A DNA stretch of 64,000 nt from Marinospirillum perlucidum (GTDB taxonomy: Bacteria; Pseudomonadota; Gammaproteobacteria; Pseudomonadales; Halomonadaceae): contig NZ_QFWJ01000003.1 in the NCBI RefSeq assembly GCF_003336805.1, positions 426,888-490,887 of the forward strand. The letters are read 5' to 3'. Every line of letters begins with the position of its first letter. Positions within the stretch are counted from its first letter, which is position 1. This document shows positions 8,591 through 19,252 of the stretch, piece after piece. Under the pieces are notes generated by a model. It saw only the letters and a list, made by a program, of their open reading frames with translations, searched no databases and was not told where the DNA came from. A program made the translations under genes and the position numbers.

Positions 8591-10825
8591 ATGAAAACAC
8601 CGCATTTGAAGCCGGTTGAGCTGGCTCACCTTCATCACCAGCGTTTTCGTACCAGCGTACTGGTGGCCGGTGTTTTCCTGGCATTTGCCTTTATGGGGTT
8701 GGCGATCTGGTTGCTGGAAGGTCTGGGGCAACTGGAAACCAGCCTGCCTTCAGGTTTTTATCTACAAGACCAGCGTTTCTGGATTTTCTTTGTTTTGGTG
8801 ATCCTGGTTCTTCTAGTGGGCATTGCCCTGCTTTACTGGATGGATATCCGCCTGGCCCGGGCTTTACAACTGGCTCGCGATCAGCAGCAGGCCTTGAGTG
8901 CCACCCACGAGCAGCGTCAGGAACTACTGGATGACCTCAGCAGTCATTACCACCTGCTGCAGGAAATTCTGGAAGCAGTGCCCCTGCCCGTGTATCTCAA
9001 GGATCTGCATGGCCGTTTTCAAAGAGTAAACAGGGCCTTCGAGGATTTTTTTGCAGTCAAGCGAGAGGAGATCCTGGGGCAGACGGTCTTTGCTTTAGTC
9101 GATGCCCAGGCCGCTGAGCAGCATTTGCGTGAAGATCACCAGTTGCTGGATTCAGCGGGGGTGCAAACCTATCAGGCTGAGCATGAGCATCCGGATCAGG
9201 GACGGGTAAGAGCCATCTATAACAAGGCAGCCCTGAAAACACCCGATGGTCGGGTGACGGGTCTGGTCGCAGTGATTTTTGATATTACCGAACGATCCCA
9301 GTGGGAAGCCAGTTTGCTGGAGGCCAAGCAGGCTGCAGAAGAAGCCAATCAGGCCAAAAGCCAATTTCTGGCCAATATGAGCCATGAAATCCGAACTCCC
9401 ATGAACGGTATTCTGGGCATGACTGAGCTGGCTTTGCAGACTTCCTTGAATCCGACTCAGAAAGACTACCTGCAGCTGGTGCATTCATCAGCACAAGCGC
9501 TAATGCAGCTACTCAATGATCTTCTGGATTTTTCCAAGATAGAAGCAGGTAAACTGGTTATTGAAGAGCAGCCTGTGCAACTGGTCGATGCCCTGGCGGA
9601 GATGCTCAAACCCCTGGCTATTCGTGCTCATGCCAAAGCATTGACCCTTGTCTGGCAGCTGGACCCCCAGTTGCCGCAACAGTTGTTGGCTGATGCCGGG
9701 CGCCTGCGTCAGGTGGTCACTAATCTGGTGGATAACGCCATCAAGTTTACCGAGCAGGGGGAAATACTCCTGGCTGTTCACTGGCAGCCAAGCGCAGAGC
9801 AAGAGGGGTGGCTGCGCCTGGAAGTCAAGGATACCGGTCGGGGGATTAGCCAGGAGCAGCAGGCACGAATTTTTGCGGCCTTTGCCCAGGCGGATACCTC
9901 CACCACCCGTGAATATGGCGGGACGGGGTTGGGGCTGTCGATCAGTTCCCGCCTGGCTGAACTCATGGGCGGGAAATTGGCTGTAGAAAGTTGCTTGGGG
10001 CAGGGCAGTCGCTTCTGGCTGGATGTACCGCTCAAAATTTTACCTAGCCAGCAGCAAGCAGAAGCTTCTTTACCGACTTCCATTTTGTTGCTGGACCCCC
10101 ATCCAACCAATCGCCAGAGTCTAACCTTACAGTTGAGCCGCCTGGGCTGCTCGGTGATTGCTGCTGGAAGTGAAGAGATGTTTCTGGATTATCTGCAACG
10201 CTATCCACACCTGCCGGTGGTAATCAAACACCAGCCCCCGGTCTTTGATGCGCTGGCCTGGCTGGAAAGCGTAGACTGGAGTCAGCTGCCGGTTTATCCG
10301 CCATTACTTCTTCTCTCTCCTCTGGTGGCCCAGCAGGAACAGCAAAGGGTCACCCGGCTCAAGCCAACTGCCTACCTGACCTGGCCGGTTACCACCCAGG
10401 AAATGGCTGAGGTCATCGAGCGGCAACTGCTAGCCAACGAAGCTCCACAGCTGGATTTGCAAACCCCGGCGAATTTTGACTGGTCTTTTTCTTCAGCAGA
10501 CAAGGATGTGATTGAAGGGCTACTCCCTGTACTCTTACAACAGGGAGGCCCACTGGTGGAAGAAGCCAGAGATGCAGCTGCACAGAGACGCCAGCAGGAT
10601 TTACAGAATTCACTCCAGTCACTTTGGAGCAACCTGTCTTTGCTGGGTGTCGATCATCTTGCCCAGGCAGTGGAGACGCTTCTCAAGGCCCTACAGACTC
10701 GTGATGCTGTGGACGACCTTTGGTTGCAACAAGTGCTGGCTGCCGTGGATTCCTGGTTGGAAGAGTTATCTCGTCAGGTCAAGGCCTTAGGTTTATCGCA
10801 ATCCCTGTTAACGGAGAATCAGTGA
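8591..10825 (+). CDS. Membrane PAS sensor histidine kinase with pseudo-receiver and pseudo-Hpt
   Basis: 744 residues: TM helices at about 21-43 and 63-83, coiled coil, PAS domain (about 123-233), HisKA with phospho-acceptor H265 in [11 protein letters not shown], and HATPase with GGTGLGLS near 445. The kinase core looks intact. The following receiver-like domain (about 496-608) is degenerate: the phospho-Asp position reads VVIKHQ (K546) and the conserved Lys is Trp (LTWPV). The C-terminal helical tail resembles an Hpt domain but lacks the HxxKG histidine. It is translationally coupled to the next kinase (stop and start overlap), so it may pass phosphate in trans or form heterodimers with it. 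Confidence 0.88.
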   Translation: MKTPHLKPVELAHLHHQRFRTSVLVAGVFLAFAFMGLAIWLLEGLGQLETSLPSGFYLQDQRFWIFFVLVILVLLVGIALLYWMDIRLARALQLARDQQQALSATHEQRQELLDDLSSHYHLLQEILEAVPLPVYLKDLHGRFQRVNRAFEDFFAVKREEILGQTVFALVDAQAAEQHLREDHQLLDSAGVQTYQAEHEHPDQGRVRAIYNKAALKTPDGRVTGLVAVIFDITERSQWEASLLEAKQAAEEANQAKSQFLANMSHEIRTPMNGILGMTELALQTSLNPTQKDYLQLVHSSAQALMQLLNDLLDFSKIEAGKLVIEEQPVQLVDALAEMLKPLAIRAHAKALTLVWQLDPQLPQQLLADAGRLRQVVTNLVDNAIKFTEQGEILLAVHWQPSAEQEGWLRLEVKDTGRGISQEQQARIFAAFAQADTSTTREYGGTGLGLSISSRLAELMGGKLAVESCLGQGSRFWLDVPLKILPSQQQAEASLPTSILLLDPHPTNRQSLTLQLSRLGCSVIAAGSEEMFLDYLQRYPHLPVVIKHQPPVFDALAWLESVDWSQLPVYPPLLLLSPLVAQQEQQRVTRLKPTAYLTWPVTTQEMAEVIERQLLANEAPQLDLQTPANFDWSFSSADKDVIEGLLPVLLQQGGPLVEEARDAAAQRRQQDLQNSLQSLWSNLSLLGVDHLAQAVETLLKALQTRDAVDDLWLQQVLAAVDSWLEELSRQVKALGLSQSLLTENQ

Positions 10826-13404
10826 CCGTGAATTCAACTCAGCAAACGGAAATTCTTTACGAGATCGCCTTGTCCATGGGCTCGAGTCCCGATCTGGATA
10901 GCATGCTGACCCGTACGCTGGAAGTGCTTCTCGAGAAACTGGATTGCTACCAGGCTGAAGTTTTCCAATCCGATTTTGTCAATGAAGAAGTCTGCTCAGA
11001 AGGCCTGGGTGAGGAAGCCCTATGCCGGCTTAAAGTGAACTGGCAGGCGCGTTTACTGTTACCGGCTGAGGCCGAATCCTGCTGGTCACACCCCCAGGTA
11101 AGCGAGTTCTTACAACTGCCCGCTAGCGTGCAGGAGTTAGGGCGCTGGCGTCAGAGTCTGCCATTCAGTCAGGCTTTTTCCGATTGTTGGCTGCAGATTT
11201 TTGATCTCCCCGGCTTTGGTGTTCTCTTGCTATGGCGTAGGCAAGAGCCCTTGTCGCACGACCTTCTGATTGCCCTGCAGGAGTTGATGGACAAACTGGC
11301 CCAGTTCTGTCGAGGCTGTTTGAATGAAGCTCGCTTGCACCAGCAGATTGAAGCAGCAAAAACCGCCAGCCGGACCAAAAGCCAGTTTCTGGCCAATATG
11401 AGCCATGAAATTCGTACTCCCATGAACGGCATTATCGGGATGCTGGATCTGGTTCTGGGAACCTCGCTGGAAAGAGAGCTACGCGAACACCTGGATCTGG
11501 CGCGCCTCTCGGCGGAACACCTGCTGGAGATCATCAATCACCTCTTGGACATCTCCAAGATTGAAGCAGGCAAACTGGATTTGCAGCCCCAGGTTTTTGA
11601 TTTTCTTGAATTGCTGGGTCAGACGCTACGCAGTCTTTCCAGTCGTGCCCGGGTCAAACGTTTGAGTCTGCGTTACAACATGGAACCGGACCTGCCGCAG
11701 TTTGTTTATGCCGACCCGTCTCGCATTCGCCAGATGTTGATTAATCTTCTGGGCAATGCCATCAAATTTACCCTGGCTGGCGAAGTTCAGCTGGACGCGA
11801 CCTGTGAATCCCTGGATGCAACAGAAGCCTGGGTGCGTCTGGATGTGACGGATACGGGCATCGGCATGGCTCCTGAGCTTTTGGAAAAGGTGTTTGATCC
11901 TTTCGAACAGGTAAACAGTGACCGTAATCGGCAATTTGAAGGCACGGGCTTGGGGCTTTCCATTGTCAAGCAGCTGGCTGAAATGATGGGTGGTGAGGTT
12001 TCTGCTCGCAGTGAGCCAGATCAGGGTTCCACCTTTACCCTGCGCCTGAGGTTGCCCCTGGCTTCGGCACCGTCCGAAATTCAGCCGCCACTGGTGGATT
12101 TTTCCGCTTATCGCATTCTTCTGGTTGATGATCAGGCTGTAAATCGTCGGGTTTTATCAGCCATGCTTACTCAGTTGGATATTCCCCATGCCTATGCCAC
12201 TTCAGGTCCTGAAGCGCTTTTCCAGCTGCGGCATGCCCTCGAGGAGGGGCAGCCTTACGATCTGCTTCTGCTGGATGCCCAAATGCCGGGTCTGGATGGT
12301 TTCAAGGTGGCCGAAAGGATTCAGCAGGATAACGAGCTGGCCAGCACCGAGATCATCCTCCTGACTTCTTCCGCTGAAGCCGGAGATGCACAAAAATGTC
12401 GTGAACTGGGATTGACCGGCTATCTGACCAAGCCGCTGATCACCACGGAACTGAGATCCACCCTGAGTCATGTGCTGGGTAAAAAACACCCTCATCAGCA
12501 GACCTATGATGCGACTGAGCCGGTAGGAAGAATGTCCGGACTCAATATTCTTTTGGCCGAGGACAATGTGGTCAATCAGAAGCTGGCCGTGAAACTGCTG
12601 GAAAGGAAGAAACACCAGGTGACCCTAGTGGCTGATGGTCAGGAAGCCCTGAATGCGCTGGAGGCCGAAGACTTTGACTTGGTACTCATGGATATCATGA
12701 TGCCCGTTCTGGATGGTCTGGATGCCACCCGCCTGTGGCGGCAAAAGGAGGAAGAGACGGGGCGTTCCCTGACACCGATTATTGCCATGACCGCCAATGC
12801 CATGCAGGGAGATAAGGAAAAATGCCTGGCTGAAGGCATGCAGGGTTATGTTCCCAAGCCTGTAAACCCCCAGCTGCTTTATAGTGAGCTGGATAGAGTC
12901 ATGGAGGCTTACCCCCGTTCCGAAGAAGAGACCATCCCAGCCAGTAATGAAGGCTCGGGTGAACTGGATGACCTCCTGGATCAGGCCGAAGACTGGTTTC
13001 GCGAAGTCAATCCTGGCAGAGATGAAGCAGCGGTCGTCCAGGCAACGCCTCCAGAACCCCAGCTGGATTATAACTGGCAGGAAGCCCTCAGTGCTCTAGG
13101 TGAGGATGAAAGCCTGTTAAGAATGGCCTTGAAGCTCTTTGTTGAGGAGTATCCGGTGTATCAGGCACAGCTGGTGGATGCCTGGGAGCAGGATGATAGG
13201 GAAGCACTGGCCACTGCCGCCCATACCCTCAAGAGTCTTCTGGCCACCTTTGCAGCCTGGAAGCCTTGGGAACTGGCCAAGCAGTTGGAGTCTCTGGCCA
13301 GAAGCGATGCTCCCTGGGCGAGTCTGGAACCAGTGTTGCTTGAACTACAAAACCAGCTGGATGTTCTTTTGCCACAATTGCAGGCTTTGTTGGAAGCCTC
13401 GTGA
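10822..13404 (+). CDS. Cytosolic hybrid histidine kinase (HisKA-HATPase-REC-REC-Hpt)
   Basis: About 860 residues, with a non-membrane N-terminal GAF-like region (1-170), HisKA with H195 in [11 protein letters not shown], HATPase, receiver 1 with D485 ([13 protein letters not shown]), receiver 2 with D624 ([13 protein letters not shown]) and a C-terminal Hpt domain with H801 (AAHTLKS). All relay residues are present, unlike in the upstream kinase. The start is taken as the GTG overlapping the upstream TGA (GTGA) with GGAGA 4 nt before it; the GTG at 10828 is an alternative. Architecture resembles BarA/ArcB-type relays without a membrane anchor. The downstream regulator is unknown. Confidence 0.9.
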   Translation: MTVNSTQQTEILYEIALSMGSSPDLDSMLTRTLEVLLEKLDCYQAEVFQSDFVNEEVCSEGLGEEALCRLKVNWQARLLLPAEAESCWSHPQVSEFLQLPASVQELGRWRQSLPFSQAFSDCWLQIFDLPGFGVLLLWRRQEPLSHDLLIALQELMDKLAQFCRGCLNEARLHQQIEAAKTASRTKSQFLANMSHEIRTPMNGIIGMLDLVLGTSLERELREHLDLARLSAEHLLEIINHLLDISKIEAGKLDLQPQVFDFLELLGQTLRSLSSRARVKRLSLRYNMEPDLPQFVYADPSRIRQMLINLLGNAIKFTLAGEVQLDATCESLDATEAWVRLDVTDTGIGMAPELLEKVFDPFEQVNSDRNRQFEGTGLGLSIVKQLAEMMGGEVSARSEPDQGSTFTLRLRLPLASAPSEIQPPLVDFSAYRILLVDDQAVNRRVLSAMLTQLDIPHAYATSGPEALFQLRHALEEGQPYDLLLLDAQMPGLDGFKVAERIQQDNELASTEIILLTSSAEAGDAQKCRELGLTGYLTKPLITTELRSTLSHVLGKKHPHQQTYDATEPVGRMSGLNILLAEDNVVNQKLAVKLLERKKHQVTLVADGQEALNALEAEDFDLVLMDIMMPVLDGLDATRLWRQKEEETGRSLTPIIAMTANAMQGDKEKCLAEGMQGYVPKPVNPQLLYSELDRVMEAYPRSEEETIPASNEGSGELDDLLDQAEDWFREVNPGRDEAAVVQATPPEPQLDYNWQEALSALGEDESLLRMALKLFVEEYPVYQAQLVDAWEQDDREALATAAHTLKSLLATFAAWKPWELAKQLESLARSDAPWASLEPVLLELQNQLDVLLPQLQALLEAS

Positions 13405-13605
13405 ACCCTTTTCGTATTCTAGCTGTAAGGGCTGGGTCAGCAGCAGTGGGTTTGTTGATGTCTGTCAAGGGTTTTAGGCTGGATTTCATCTAAGGTTGGG
13501 GGCTTCTCTATAGAATGGAGAACTGGCTTGTTCGGACAATAATAATAAATGGCCCGGACTTTGCAGGAGTTATTTCAAGCCAGAATTGACCAAGAGGATG
13601 TCCCC

Positions 13606-15195
13606 ATGAGGATTAATGAGCCGGTCACCGGTAATGAGTTGAAGGTTCCCGATGATGTTCAACTGATTACCATTACTGACTTACGCGGTATCATTACTTT
13701 TGCCAACGATGCTTTTGTCCAGGTTTCAGGTTACTCGCGTAAAGAGTTGGTTGGTCAAAACCACAATATTATCCGTCATCCCGACATGCCGCCAGGCGCT
13801 TTCCAGAATCTCTGGGATACCCTTGCTGAAGGGAAATCCTGGAAAGGCCTGGTTAAGAACCGCTGCAAAAATGGTGACTTTTACTGGGTCGATGCCTATG
13901 TCACGCCGATCCGTCGTGAAGGCAAGGTGGTGGAATATCAATCGGTTCGTATAGCTGCTCCTCGTGACGCGATTCCCCGTGCAGAAAGAATTTACCGCCC
14001 CTGGCTTAATGGAAGTCTTCCCGGATTTATTAAGCGTCCCCCCTTGGCACGTCGCTTGCGCGTGTTTTTGGCAGCTTTACTGCCGGGAATTTTTTCGGCT
14101 GCTGCTTTGGCTTTCATGCAGGCATGGTTGGCCGCGGGTGTTGTAGCTGCTGGCGCTGTTTTGGCAGGCTTGCTGGTCTACTGGCAAACTCAGGGTTTAC
14201 AGGCACTCACCCAATATGCGCGGCGTGTAGTTGATAACCACATCATGCACTACATCTACACCGGTGAGCGTGATGAATTAGGGGCTATCGGTTTTGCGAT
14301 CAGGACACGCAGTTCCGAATTGCGTGCTGTGGTCGCTCGACTCTATAACAACTCGGGGTATTTGCGGCGCAGTAAATCCCGCTCGGATGAACGCCTGGAA
14401 GAAGCTTTTCATTACATTGAAAGGCAAGGCAGCCGTGTCACTGAAATTCAGCAGGCTATGCAGGACCAGATGCAGAGTCTGGAAAGTGTGATGGCCAGTA
14501 CCGAGCGAACGGCCGAAGCCGCGCATCAGTCTCAAGCAGCGACTCAGGCCGGTCAGGATCATATTGATCAGGTAGCAACAGCGATTGCTGCCCAGGCCCA
14601 TGAACTGGAAGAAGCCAAGCAGCAGGTAGCCAGTCTGGCCGCCAGCAGTGAACAGATAGGTACGGTGATTGATGTGATTACCAATGTGGCCGAGCAGACC
14701 AACCTGCTGGCGCTGAATGCCGCCATTGAAGCTGCGCGTGCTGGCGAAGCCGGTCGCGGTTTTGCCGTGGTTGCTGATGAGGTTCGGGGGCTGGCCCAGC
14801 GTACCCATGATTCCACCCAGCAGGTGCGCTCTATTATCAATCAACTGCAACAGGACACCCAGGGCTCGGTGACCGCTATTGAGAAGGGGGTGGCTGCTTC
14901 TGAAGAAACTGTGGAGCTGGCAGCCAGCATGCGTTCTTCACTGGAAGAGATTCTGGAGGCTGTGAAGCAGATCAATCAGTTGGCTGTTGAAGTTTCACAG
15001 ATGACGGAAAACCAGTCGGTACTCAGTGAACAAACAAGCCGCCAGGTGAGTGAGTTGGCCGATCTGGCTCAGCAGTCGGTAGAATCGGGCGAAGCGGCGC
15101 GCGTCGAATCAGACAAGCTGGATAATCAGGTCGGCAACCTGCATCTGCTGGCGGAAAACTTTATTGGTAGTCTCAATCTTCAGCGGCGCAAGTAA
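13606..15195 (+). CDS. aer: Aer-like PAS chemoreceptor (energy taxis)
   Basis: A 529-residue methyl-accepting chemotaxis protein. The N-terminal PAS domain (about 15-115) includes [21 protein letters not shown], typical of FAD-binding Aer receptors that sense redox or oxygen. A hydrophobic hairpin at about 150-195 anchors it without a periplasmic sensor. The signalling tip [20 protein letters not shown] is intact. I prefer the ATG at 13606 (AGAGGA 7 nt upstream) over the in-frame ATG at 13549, which has no ribosome site; the shorter form also matches the usual Aer N-terminus. The 3' end overlaps the convergent greB by 16 nt. Confidence 0.9.
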   Translation: MRINEPVTGNELKVPDDVQLITITDLRGIITFANDAFVQVSGYSRKELVGQNHNIIRHPDMPPGAFQNLWDTLAEGKSWKGLVKNRCKNGDFYWVDAYVTPIRREGKVVEYQSVRIAAPRDAIPRAERIYRPWLNGSLPGFIKRPPLARRLRVFLAALLPGIFSAAALAFMQAWLAAGVVAAGAVLAGLLVYWQTQGLQALTQYARRVVDNHIMHYIYTGERDELGAIGFAIRTRSSELRAVVARLYNNSGYLRRSKSRSDERLEEAFHYIERQGSRVTEIQQAMQDQMQSLESVMASTERTAEAAHQSQAATQAGQDHIDQVATAIAAQAHELEEAKQQVASLAASSEQIGTVIDVITNVAEQTNLLALNAAIEAARAGEAGRGFAVVADEVRGLAQRTHDSTQQVRSIINQLQQDTQGSVTAIEKGVAASEETVELAASMRSSLEEILEAVKQINQLAVEVSQMTENQSVLSEQTSRQVSELADLAQQSVESGEAARVESDKLDNQVGNLHLLAENFIGSLNLQRRK

Positions 15196-15713
15196 CTGAT
15201 TTCGGTAATAATAAATTGAGCTTTACCCTCGGGCGTGGGCAGGACAACTTCAGCATCAAGAGGTTGGCCTAGCAGCAAACGCGCCCGGGGAGCGTCAATG
15301 CTGATCCAGCCCTTGCTGGCATCCGCCTCATCAGGCCCCACCAACTGCCAGCGGCTTTCTGCTCCTTCTTCGTCCTCCAGGGTGATCCAGGCTCCAAAAT
15401 AGACCTTTTCGGGATCTGCAGGCAGGCGGTCCACCACCTGGAGTTCATCCAGGCGTTTATCCAGATAGCTGATACGTGAAAGCGTGCGATTCAATTCGCG
15501 CTTATTGTAGGTATAATCGGCATTCTCGCTGCGATCACCATTGGCTGCCGCTTCCTGAACCTTGGCGGCCAACTCCGGGTGCCTGACTCTCCACAGAAAA
15601 TCCCTTGTTGAACGTAATTTTTGATACCCTTCCGGAGTGATCAGATTGGTTTTGGCTTCTGCCCTGGGATCCTTGGCGGGATCTCGCCAGCGCTGGGTAT
15701 AACGACCTTGCAT
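15180..15713 (-). CDS. greB: Transcription elongation factor GreB
   Basis: A 177-residue Gre factor. It binds the RNA polymerase secondary channel and stimulates cleavage of backtracked RNA. The N-terminal coiled coil carries the acidic tip in [18 protein letters not shown], where the Asp and Glu coordinate the catalytic Mg. The C-terminal FKBP-like domain follows. GreB rather than GreA is indicated by length and by the basic N-terminal extension. It is divergent from nudF (about 70 bp between starts) and its end overlaps the aer end. Confidence 0.93.
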   Translation of the reverse strand: MQGRYTQRWRDPAKDPRAEAKTNLITPEGYQKLRSTRDFLWRVRHPELAAKVQEAAANGDRSENADYTYNKRELNRTLSRISYLDKRLDELQVVDRLPADPEKVYFGAWITLEDEEGAESRWQLVGPDEADASKGWISIDAPRARLLLGQPLDAEVVLPTPEGKAQFIITEISYLRR

Positions 15714-15785
15714 GCTTGCCTCTTGATGAAATGGCGTCAGGGTAGGCGTGAATTGAAGCAGTTAATTTACCATCAGGAGACTTCT

Positions 15786-16400
15786 GTGACATCCACTGAC
15801 CAGCAAGACAAGGATTATCAGATTCTGGAAAACAAACCTGTCTTCCAGGGTTTTTTTAGCATGCATCGCCTGCGCCTCAAGCATCGGCGGTTTGCCGGAG
15901 ACTGGACACCGGTCATGAGTCGAGAACTCCTCTACCGGGGGCAGGCAGTTGGTGTTCTGGCTTATGATCCCCATCTGGATCAGGTGGTCCTGGTGGAACA
16001 GTTTCGTGTCGGTGCTCTGGAATCGGACAACCCCTGGCTGATCGAGGTGATCGCCGGCCTGGTGGAAGAGGGTGAAGAGCCCCAGGAAGTAGCTGTCCGT
16101 GAAGCGCAGGAAGAAGCCGGATTAACCTTGACCGGGCTACGCCATCTTTATACCTATTATTCCAGTCCCGGTGGTACGGATGAGCAGGTGCTGCTCTTTT
16201 GCGGACTGGTGGATTCCAGCCAGGCTGGAGGTGTACATGGTCTGGTCGAAGAAAACGAGGATATCCGCGTCCGGGTGCTGGCACGCGAGGATGCCTTTAG
16301 CGAAGCCTGCCGTGGGCAAGCGGGCAATGCCATGACACTGATTGCTTTGCAGTGGTTGCAGAGCCATTATCACAAGATCAGGGAGGAAGCTTCAGCCTAG
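15786..16400 (+). CDS. nudF: ADP-ribose pyrophosphatase NudF
   Basis: Nudix hydrolase that converts ADP-ribose to AMP and ribose-5-phosphate. The Nudix box GLVEEGEEP...REAQEEAGL is intact, and the upstream VVLVEQFRVGAL and downstream YYSSPGGTDEQ match ADP-ribose pyrophosphatases. A GTG start at 15786 with AGGAGA 6 nt upstream gives 204 residues; the frame remains open further upstream but overlaps greB. It heads nudF-yqiB-cpdA, the same order as in E. coli near tolC and parE. Confidence 0.93.
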   Translation: MTSTDQQDKDYQILENKPVFQGFFSMHRLRLKHRRFAGDWTPVMSRELLYRGQAVGVLAYDPHLDQVVLVEQFRVGALESDNPWLIEVIAGLVEEGEEPQEVAVREAQEEAGLTLTGLRHLYTYYSSPGGTDEQVLLFCGLVDSSQAGGVHGLVEENEDIRVRVLAREDAFSEACRGQAGNAMTLIALQWLQSHYHKIREEASA

Positions 16401-16434
16401 CTGATTACTGCTACCTTGAATAAAGAGAGAGTCT

Positions 16435-16884
16435 ATGCCACGTCGTTATGTCGCTGAATTACAGCGCTTGCAAAGAGATGCAGCCGCTAACTACCTGCTT
16501 TTACAGCGCCTCTGGCAGGCCCCGGAATCCGGCCGGGTTCGTTATGGTTTACGCCATCATGGCCGGGACCTGGGCTGGTTTAGTGTGGAAAGGCGGGAAG
16601 CGACACGCTGGACGGAATTACTGGAATTGTGCTTGCAGGTGGAAACCGGTTTTCAGGGCATTAAACCGGCCCAGCTTCAGGTTCGCAGCTATCATGATGT
16701 GCGCCTGACCGAAGTGGTGGCCTTCCAGAAAAAACAGGCCAGAGAGGGACGTTATGACTACCCTAATGAGGCCATGTTTCATCCCGATGAAAAGGTGCAG
16801 GTGAACAGTTTTTTGAGTGAACTGCTGCGATTTGTACTGGACAAGGGCTACAGCCTGGAGGTGGAGTTGAGTCATGACTTCTAG
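16435..16884 (+). CDS. yqiB: YqiB, DUF1249 family protein
   Basis: A 149-residue protein of unknown function belonging to the DUF1249 (YqiB) family. Recognisable features are the start PRRYVAELQRLQRDAAANYL, an aromatic core around RSYHDVRLTEVVAFQ and the C-terminal PNEAMFHPDEK...FLSELL. No catalytic motif is evident. It lies between nudF and cpdA, overlapping cpdA by 11 nt, exactly as in enterobacteria, which supports the assignment. Confidence 0.9.
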   Translation: MPRRYVAELQRLQRDAAANYLLLQRLWQAPESGRVRYGLRHHGRDLGWFSVERREATRWTELLELCLQVETGFQGIKPAQLQVRSYHDVRLTEVVAFQKKQAREGRYDYPNEAMFHPDEKVQVNSFLSELLRFVLDKGYSLEVELSHDF

Positions 16885-17602
16885 CTGGCGGCTGGTACAG
16901 CTGACGGATTTGCATCTACTCGCGGATGACCAGGCCCTCTTCAAGGGTGTGGATTCACGTCGCCAGTTTTTGCAGGGTCTGGATTTGGCTACTAGCCTGG
17001 CACCGGATTACCTGCTTTTAACCGGGGATCTGGCCCAGGATGAGAAGGCTGAAACCTACCAGTGGTTGGTGGAGCAATTACAGGCCTCGGGACTCAAGTG
17101 GCTATGGTTACCGGGCAATCATGACGCCCCTGAACTCATGCAAAACTGGGCGGAGCCCGGCTTCTGGCAACAGGGCCCGATTTGGCAGCTGCTGGGACTG
17201 GACAGCCGTCAGCCGGGTAAAGCCTCGGGGTATTTGCCGGAGGCACAGCTGCTCCGGCTTGATCAGGCCCTGATGCAACCCCGGCCGTTATTGCTGGCCT
17301 TGCATCATCATCCCCTGGCTGTTGGTAGTCGCTGGATGGATGCCATTGCACTGGAAAATGCTGATGCTTTCTGGCAGCGTCTGCAGTTGGCTCGGTCACC
17401 CGTGGTGGTGGTGTGTGGACATGTCCACCAGACGCAAACCTGGCAGCATCAGGGTGTGAAGGTTTACTCCACACCCTCCACCGCCCTGCAGTTTGCACCG
17501 GGCAAGGATGAATTTATGCTGGATTATCAGGCTGCTGCAGGTTTGCGTTGCCTGGATTTATACGCCGACGGGCAATGCCGTACCTGGGTGGAAAACTTTT
17601 GA
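16874..17602 (+). CDS. cpdA: 3',5'-cyclic AMP phosphodiesterase CpdA
   Basis: Calcineurin-like metallophosphoesterase of 242 residues that hydrolyses cAMP and so lowers CRP signalling. Metal-ligand motifs are visible in order: TDLHLL, LTGDLAQ, LPGNHD, LALHHHP and GHVHQ. It overlaps yqiB by 11 nt and ends the nudF-yqiB-cpdA operon. A short GC hairpin (CAGCCAGG / CCTGGCTG, 17669-17687) follows 66 nt downstream but lacks a proper U tract. Confidence 0.92.
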   Translation: MTSSWRLVQLTDLHLLADDQALFKGVDSRRQFLQGLDLATSLAPDYLLLTGDLAQDEKAETYQWLVEQLQASGLKWLWLPGNHDAPELMQNWAEPGFWQQGPIWQLLGLDSRQPGKASGYLPEAQLLRLDQALMQPRPLLLALHHHPLAVGSRWMDAIALENADAFWQRLQLARSPVVVVCGHVHQTQTWQHQGVKVYSTPSTALQFAPGKDEFMLDYQAAAGLRCLDLYADGQCRTWVENF

Positions 17603-17729
17603 TGCAGGCTTTTACTCACAGATTGCGTGGACAGGGATGTGGATAACTTTAGTAAAACTCCTCTTAGCCAGCCAGGACCCCTGGCTGAATATTTCTGGTT
17701 AATTAATCACCAGTGACAGGGCTGGATTT

Positions 17730-18191
17730 ATGACGCACAAAACAAGGTGGATGCCACTGCCCCAGGTGGATGGCTGGTTGATCATCGGTGCCCGGGAAAG
17801 GGTGTTCTTTCCGGATCATGATTTTTGGGTCAAGGCCAAGGTGGATACCGGTGCCAAGACCTCCAGTCTTCACGCTCGTGATCTACAGGTCGAAGTTAGA
17901 GGCCAGCAGCAGTGGGTGAATTTCTATACTTTTCAGGATAAAGAAGGCACAGAAGAAATTGCCATGAGTCTGCCTGTGTATGACAAGCGCTGGGTTCGCA
18001 GTTCCAATGGCGCTGAAACCCAGCGTTACGTCGTACACCTGTTACTGCGTTTGGGCGAACTGGAGAGGAAGGTGGAAGTCACCCTGGCCGATCGTTCGCA
18101 AATGAAATACCCCATGCTTCTGGGGCGTACGGCCCTGGAAGAAGGCATCCTGGTCGCACCAGGGGTCCGCTATCTTTTGAATACCCATTAA
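17730..18191 (+). CDS. Retropepsin-like protease (Zn_protease family, RimB-like)
   Basis: A 153-residue protein of the family annotated as ATP-dependent zinc protease (PF05618). The aspartyl-protease-like signature VDTGAKTSSLHA is at about residues 36-47, and the second flap-like motif is MLLGRTALEEG. It lies 18 nt upstream of rimK, as does RimB in the Pseudomonas rim operon, so it probably works with RimK in controlling the poly-glutamate tail of ribosomal protein S6. Catalytic activity of this family is still debated; the family name should not be read as proof of zinc binding. Confidence 0.85.
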   Translation: MTHKTRWMPLPQVDGWLIIGARERVFFPDHDFWVKAKVDTGAKTSSLHARDLQVEVRGQQQWVNFYTFQDKEGTEEIAMSLPVYDKRWVRSSNGAETQRYVVHLLLRLGELERKVEVTLADRSQMKYPMLLGRTALEEGILVAPGVRYLLNTH

Positions 18192-18209
18192 TCAGTGGAT
18201 GAAGTTACT

Positions 18210-19115
18210 ATGCATCTAGGCATTCTTTCGCGTAATTCCTCTCTGTACTCAACCCGTCGTCTGATGGAAGCTGCTGAAGCTCGGGGTCACACGATTCGTG
18301 TCGTGGACACCCTGCGCTGCTACATGAACATTGCTTCGCATAAACCCCGTATTCACTATAAGGGGGAAGACCTTGAAGATTTTGACGCCGTTATTCCACG
18401 CATCGGTTCTTCCATCACCTTTTACGGTGCCTCCGTGGTGCGCCAGTTCGAGATGATGGGTGTTTTCAGCCTGAATGAATCCGTGGCCATTACCCGCTCG
18501 CGAGACAAGCTACGTTCCCTGCAGCTTCTCTCGCGCAAAGGAATCGGGCTGCCGGTAACCGGTTTTGCGCATTCGCCGGATGATATTCCCGATTTGATTC
18601 AGATGGTCGGCGGTGCTCCGCTGGTGATCAAGCTGCTGGAAGGAACCCAGGGCATCGGTGTGGTCCTGGCGGAAACAGAGAAAGCAGCCGAGAGTGTTAT
18701 CCAGGCATTCATGGGCTTGAAGGCCAATATCATGGTGCAGGAATACATCAAGGAAGCGGGTGGGGCTGATATCCGTTGCTTTGTGATTGGCGATAAGGTG
18801 GTTGCAGCGATGAAACGTCAGGCACCGGATGGCGAATTTCGTTCCAACCTGCACCGGGGTGGTCAGGCTGAACTGATCAAGATCACCCCGGAAGAGCGAT
18901 CCACCGCCGTAAGAGCGGCCAAGGCCATGGGATTGAGGGTCAGTGGTGTGGACCTGTTGCGCTCCAATCATGGCCCGGTTGTGATGGAGGTGAACTCCTC
19001 GCCCGGCCTGGAAGGCATAGAAAAAGCGACTGGAAAAGATGTCGCTGGCCTGATTATTGACTATATTGAAAAGAACGCAGCGCCCTATAAAAACAAAACC
19101 CAAGGCCGCGGTTAG
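18210..19115 (+). CDS. rimK: Ribosomal protein S6 glutamate ligase RimK
   Basis: ATP-grasp ligase of 301 residues that adds glutamates to the C-terminus of ribosomal protein S6. The start [18 protein letters not shown] matches RimK N-termini. ATP-grasp motifs are visible as [33 protein letters not shown] and the metal-binding [14 protein letters not shown] choose the ATG at 18210; a GTG at 18195 adds five residues and has no ribosome site. It follows the retropepsin-like gene in a likely two-gene operon. In pseudomonads RimK responds to c-di-GMP, and c-di-GMP enzymes also lie in this window. Confidence 0.93.
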   Translation: MHLGILSRNSSLYSTRRLMEAAEARGHTIRVVDTLRCYMNIASHKPRIHYKGEDLEDFDAVIPRIGSSITFYGASVVRQFEMMGVFSLNESVAITRSRDKLRSLQLLSRKGIGLPVTGFAHSPDDIPDLIQMVGGAPLVIKLLEGTQGIGVVLAETEKAAESVIQAFMGLKANIMVQEYIKEAGGADIRCFVIGDKVVAAMKRQAPDGEFRSNLHRGGQAELIKITPEERSTAVRAAKAMGLRVSGVDLLRSNHGPVVMEVNSSPGLEGIEKATGKDVAGLIIDYIEKNAAPYKNKTQGRG

Positions 19116-19252
19116 GAAACCTCTGATTAACTACTGTCTTAGTGTTGCGGCGTAGATCAAAGGCTCCTTAGTCAATGCCTGATTCATGCTCCTTGCCGGG
19201 TTTGGCGTTAATGACGTGAATCAGTGGCCCAAGTCATCCAGGAGGTCGGGAC

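Noticed and set aside
14278..14850. Long minus-strand frame inside the Aer-like receptor gene
   Set aside because: It is a shadow of the heptad-repeat signalling domain; similar shadows appear in the other chemoreceptor genes.
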